Of a stretch of 17,155 bases of DNA, positions 14,890 through 17,155 are shown one piece after another (within the stretch, counting starts at the first letter, position 1; each line of letters starts with the position of its first letter). The position numbers and the translations under genes are program-made. Source of the DNA: Chloroflexota bacterium (GTDB lineage Bacteria; Chloroflexota; Anaerolineae; Anaerolineales; UBA4823); the NCBI GenBank assembly GCA_023395675.1, contig JAEWYL010000241.1, forward strand, positions 1 through 17,155, in the 5' to 3' direction. The notes below the pieces were generated by a model. That model was given only the letters and a program-made list of their open reading frames with translations, did not search any database and was not told the origin of the DNA.

Positions 14890-17155
14890 ATGACAGAGCA
14901 ACGGTATTTACGCATCATGATCAAATGGTGGTGGCTGGCGGCTGCAGCCGCGCTGCTGGCCGGGGTGGCGGCCTATCGTTATACCCTCTCGCAGCCTACC
15001 CTTTACGAGGCCAGCGCCCGGCTGATCATCGGCCCGGGCATCGAAAGCCCCAGTCCCGACACCAACACGCTGCGCGCCAGCGGCCAGCTCATCCAGACCT
15101 ACGCCGAGCTGCCCAAGACCGGCCCTTTCCTGCAGGGGGTGATTGAACGCCTGGGGCTGGACCTGTCCCCCGACGAGCTGGCGAGCGCCATCTCGGTGGA
15201 GACCAACGCCGAGACCCAGATCATGACCATCCGCGTGCAGGACCGCTCCCGCGATCAGGCGGTGGCCATCGCCAACCAGGTGGTGGACCGGCTGGTGGAG
15301 CTCAGCCCCTCGGGCTCGGGCAGCGAGCAGGCCCAGCTCTACGACCAGATCCGGGTCCAGATCGCGAACCTGGAGCGCACCATCGCCGCCACCGAGGCCC
15401 GCATCGCCAAGCTGGAGGCCGACCTGCAGGCCTACCAGGGGACCGGCACCGCCCCCGGCGGGCCGCTCCTCTCACAGGACGAGGAGCTCAACCGCCTGCT
15501 GCTGCAGTTCCAGGAGGGCGCCGGCGCCCGCGAGCGGCGCATCGCCAGCGAGCAGATCCTGGCGCACCTGCTCTCCAACACCTCGGACCGCATCGCCTCC
15601 CTGGAGGCGGCCCTGCAGGGCACCGACAACCTGGGCATGCGCCAGCTCATCCTGAAGGAGATCGCCGCAGAGCGCAGCCACCTCTCCGGCAGCCAGAGCA
15701 CCGTGGCCGAGCTCAAGCGCCCGGTGGACGGGCTGCCCCTGGAGACCTATCTCGATAACCTGCGCACGAAGATCGCCGCCCTGGAGAACCAGCTGCAGAA
15801 CACGGTGGGCACCGACGCCCGGCGCCTGGTGGACGACCAGATCAACCAGGAACGCGAGCGCCTCTCCGAGGCCCTGCAGATCGAGGTCGCCCGGCAGCAG
15901 CTCGTGCTGGACCGGGTGGCGGCGGAGCGCGACCGGGTCTCCGGCCTGGAAGGGCTGGACGTCGAGATCCAGAGCCAGACCCAGGCCCAGATTGACCTGG
16001 AGCGGGGCCGCCTCACCGAGCAGCAGCGCACCCTCTCCAGCCTGTACCAGCCCCTGCAGGAGACGATGGCCAACCAGGCCGAGGTGATCGAACGGGCGGA
16101 GAGCGCCTCGCCGGCCCCTTCCCAGCGGGAGCTCTACATCCTGCTCGGCGCGCTGGCCGGGCTCATCCTCAGCCTGGTGATCGTCTTCGCCTTCGAAACC
16201 TGGTCGGATAAGGTCGAGAGCGCCGAGGACCTGGCCGCGGCCGGCGGCGCGCCGGTGCTGGGCAAAGCGCCCACCCCGCCCTTCAACCTGGAGCGCGGCG
16301 CCTCCCCCCTGGTGGTCGTGCGCGCCCCGGACTCCCCGGCCGCCCGCGGCTACCGTATGCTGGCGGCCCGGCTGCTCTTCGCCAACAGCTCCGCCTCGCT
16401 GCGCACTCTGCTGGTCGCCAGCCCGCATTCCGCCCGCGAGGCCGGCCTCTCGGCCGCCAACCTGGCCGCCGTCCTGGCGGCTGCGGGCCGGCGCGTGGTC
16501 CTGGTGGACGCCGACCCCGACGGCCCCACCGCCGCCCGCTTCTTCGGGCCGCAGGAAGGGAGCGCGGAGGCCTCCGTGCCCTGGCCCGCGGCCGGGTTCC
16601 CCGGGCTCTCCGTCTACCGCAACGGCCCGCAGGAGGACTTCTCCCTGCTCTCGCCCGACCGCCTGGCGCAGGCGCTGGCAGGGTTCGAGGCCCGGGCGGA
16701 CTTTGTGCTGGTGACCTCCCCCGCCCTGGACCGGGTGGAGAGCCTGGTGCTGGCCTCGCAGGTGGGGGCCGTGCTCCTGGTGGTCTCCGCCAACCGCATC
16801 AGCCGGGGCGCCCTGGGAGAGCTGGCGGGCAGCCTGCGCTCGGCCGGGGCCAATCTGCTCGGCTACCTGCTGCGCTACAACCCGCCCCTCTATTCCCGCC
16901 TGTTCGAGCTGGCGGGCGGGCTGGCGCGCAAGGGCTTCGAGCGCCTGAAGGCGCAGGTCCTGCAGTTCCGCTCCCTGCCGCGCCCCGCCCGGGCCGAGCT
17001 GCTGGCCGGGACCGGCCTGCCCGCGCCGGAGCCTGTGGTCGAAAACGAAGCCGCGCAAGCGCAAATCGAGACCCTGGAAGCCCAGCACGGGGCCGGGCAG
17101 CCGCAGTTCGAGGTGTCCGAGGCTCAGAACGGGGCCGCGCCGGAGCCGGAGACCC
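14890..17155 (+). CDS. Wzz/Wzc-like polysaccharide co-polymerase with degenerate kinase domain (3' end outside)
   Basis: At least 755 residues, open at the right edge. Layout: a short cytoplasmic N-terminus, TM1 (13-29), a large extracytoplasmic Wzz region with long coiled coils (about 150-180 and 250-400), a Pro-containing SPAPS stretch, TM2 (415-435), then a cytoplasmic BY-kinase-like domain. Such proteins set chain length and help export exopolysaccharide. The P-loop is lost: the segment aligned with GEGKST reads A515-R-E-A-G-L520, so Ala518 replaces the lysine. The Walker B Asp is replaced by Thr609 in FVLVTSPAL. Walker A' is kept (VLVDADPDGP, 537-546). It therefore probably does not bind or hydrolyse ATP normally. 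The tail after about 700 is rich in Glu, Ala, Gln and Pro, with short ETLEAQ/EVSEAQ repeats. The ATG at 14890 is preceded by AAGGG about 9-10 nt upstream. Confidence 0.85.
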   Translation, partial: MTEQRYLRIMIKWWWLAAAAALLAGVAAYRYTLSQPTLYEASARLIIGPGIESPSPDTNTLRASGQLIQTYAELPKTGPFLQGVIERLGLDLSPDELASAISVETNAETQIMTIRVQDRSRDQAVAIANQVVDRLVELSPSGSGSEQAQLYDQIRVQIANLERTIAATEARIAKLEADLQAYQGTGTAPGGPLLSQDEELNRLLLQFQEGAGARERRIASEQILAHLLSNTSDRIASLEAALQGTDNLGMRQLILKEIAAERSHLSGSQSTVAELKRPVDGLPLETYLDNLRTKIAALENQLQNTVGTDARRLVDDQINQERERLSEALQIEVARQQLVLDRVAAERDRVSGLEGLDVEIQSQTQAQIDLERGRLTEQQRTLSSLYQPLQETMANQAEVIERAESASPAPSQRELYILLGALAGLILSLVIVFAFETWSDKVESAEDLAAAGGAPVLGKAPTPPFNLERGASPLVVVRAPDSPAARGYRMLAARLLFANSSASLRTLLVASPHSAREAGLSAANLAAVLAAAGRRVVLVDADPDGPTAARFFGPQEGSAEASVPWPAAGFPGLSVYRNGPQEDFSLLSPDRLAQALAGFEARADFVLVTSPALDRVESLVLASQVGAVLLVVSANRISRGALGELAGSLRSAGANLLGYLLRYNPPLYSRLFELAGGLARKGFERLKAQVLQFRSLPRPARAELLAGTGLPAPEPVVENEAAQAQIETLEAQHGAGQPQFEVSEAQNGAAPEPET

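Noticed and set aside
15472..17088. 538-codon minus-strand ORF opposite the co-polymerase gene (also 10216-11262, 11288-12655 and 12780-13835 on the minus strand)
   Set aside because: All are antisense shadows of genes with recognisable domains; their translations are low in complexity and lack motifs.

Overview
This is a very GC-rich bacterial window. It is dominated by a surface-glycan (exopolysaccharide or lipid-linked oligosaccharide) biosynthesis locus, with a two-component system and the start of a polysaccharide co-polymerase gene. No marker gene fixes the taxonomy. The gene style (long GC-rich ORFs, several non-ATG starts, large dispersed palindromic repeats, NarL-type kinase/regulator pairs, many GT4 enzymes) suggests a Chloroflexota (Anaerolineae-like) genome. 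That is inference only.

Minus strand, left part. Bases 1-298 hold the N-terminus of a predicted lipoprotein that runs off the left edge through a poly-G/poly-C tract that may be an assembly artefact. Bases 299-1138 are non-coding and built almost wholly of repeats: a 41-bp direct repeat, a 17-bp-arm hairpin, and about three copies of a 212-bp tandem repeat with a 15-bp inverted-repeat core. From 9622 leftwards to 1139 runs a tight seven-gene array read on the minus strand: GT4, GT4, membrane GT2, MOP-family (Wzx-like) flippase, PAPS-type sulfotransferase, GT4, GT4. Gaps are 1 to 44 bp or short overlaps, so it is probably one transcript. Together the genes can assemble a short glycan on a lipid carrier, flip it across the membrane and perhaps sulfate it. 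No initiating phosphoglycosyltransferase and no Wzy polymerase are present.

Middle. Bases 9623-10272 are a divergent intergenic region carrying a 5'-leader hairpin for the glycan operon and a roughly 200-bp imperfect palindrome at 9923-10125.

Plus strand, right part. An epoxide-hydrolase-like alpha/beta hydrolase (10273-11142) is followed by a NarL-family membrane histidine kinase (11366-12790) and its LuxR/NarL-type response regulator (12870-13544), closed by a strong intrinsic terminator. After a 720-bp spacer with a 28-bp tandem repeat come a stand-alone degenerate receiver domain (14263-14688) and a Wzz/Wzc-like co-polymerase (14890 to beyond the right edge).

The most interesting signal is the last pair. 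The small receiver-like protein has lost the acidic pocket and carries Glu where the phospho-Asp should be. The BY-kinase-like domain of the co-polymerase has lost the Walker A lysine and the Walker B aspartate while keeping Walker A'. Both look like phosphorylation- or ATP-independent versions of normally switchable exopolysaccharide regulators, next to an intact two-component system.
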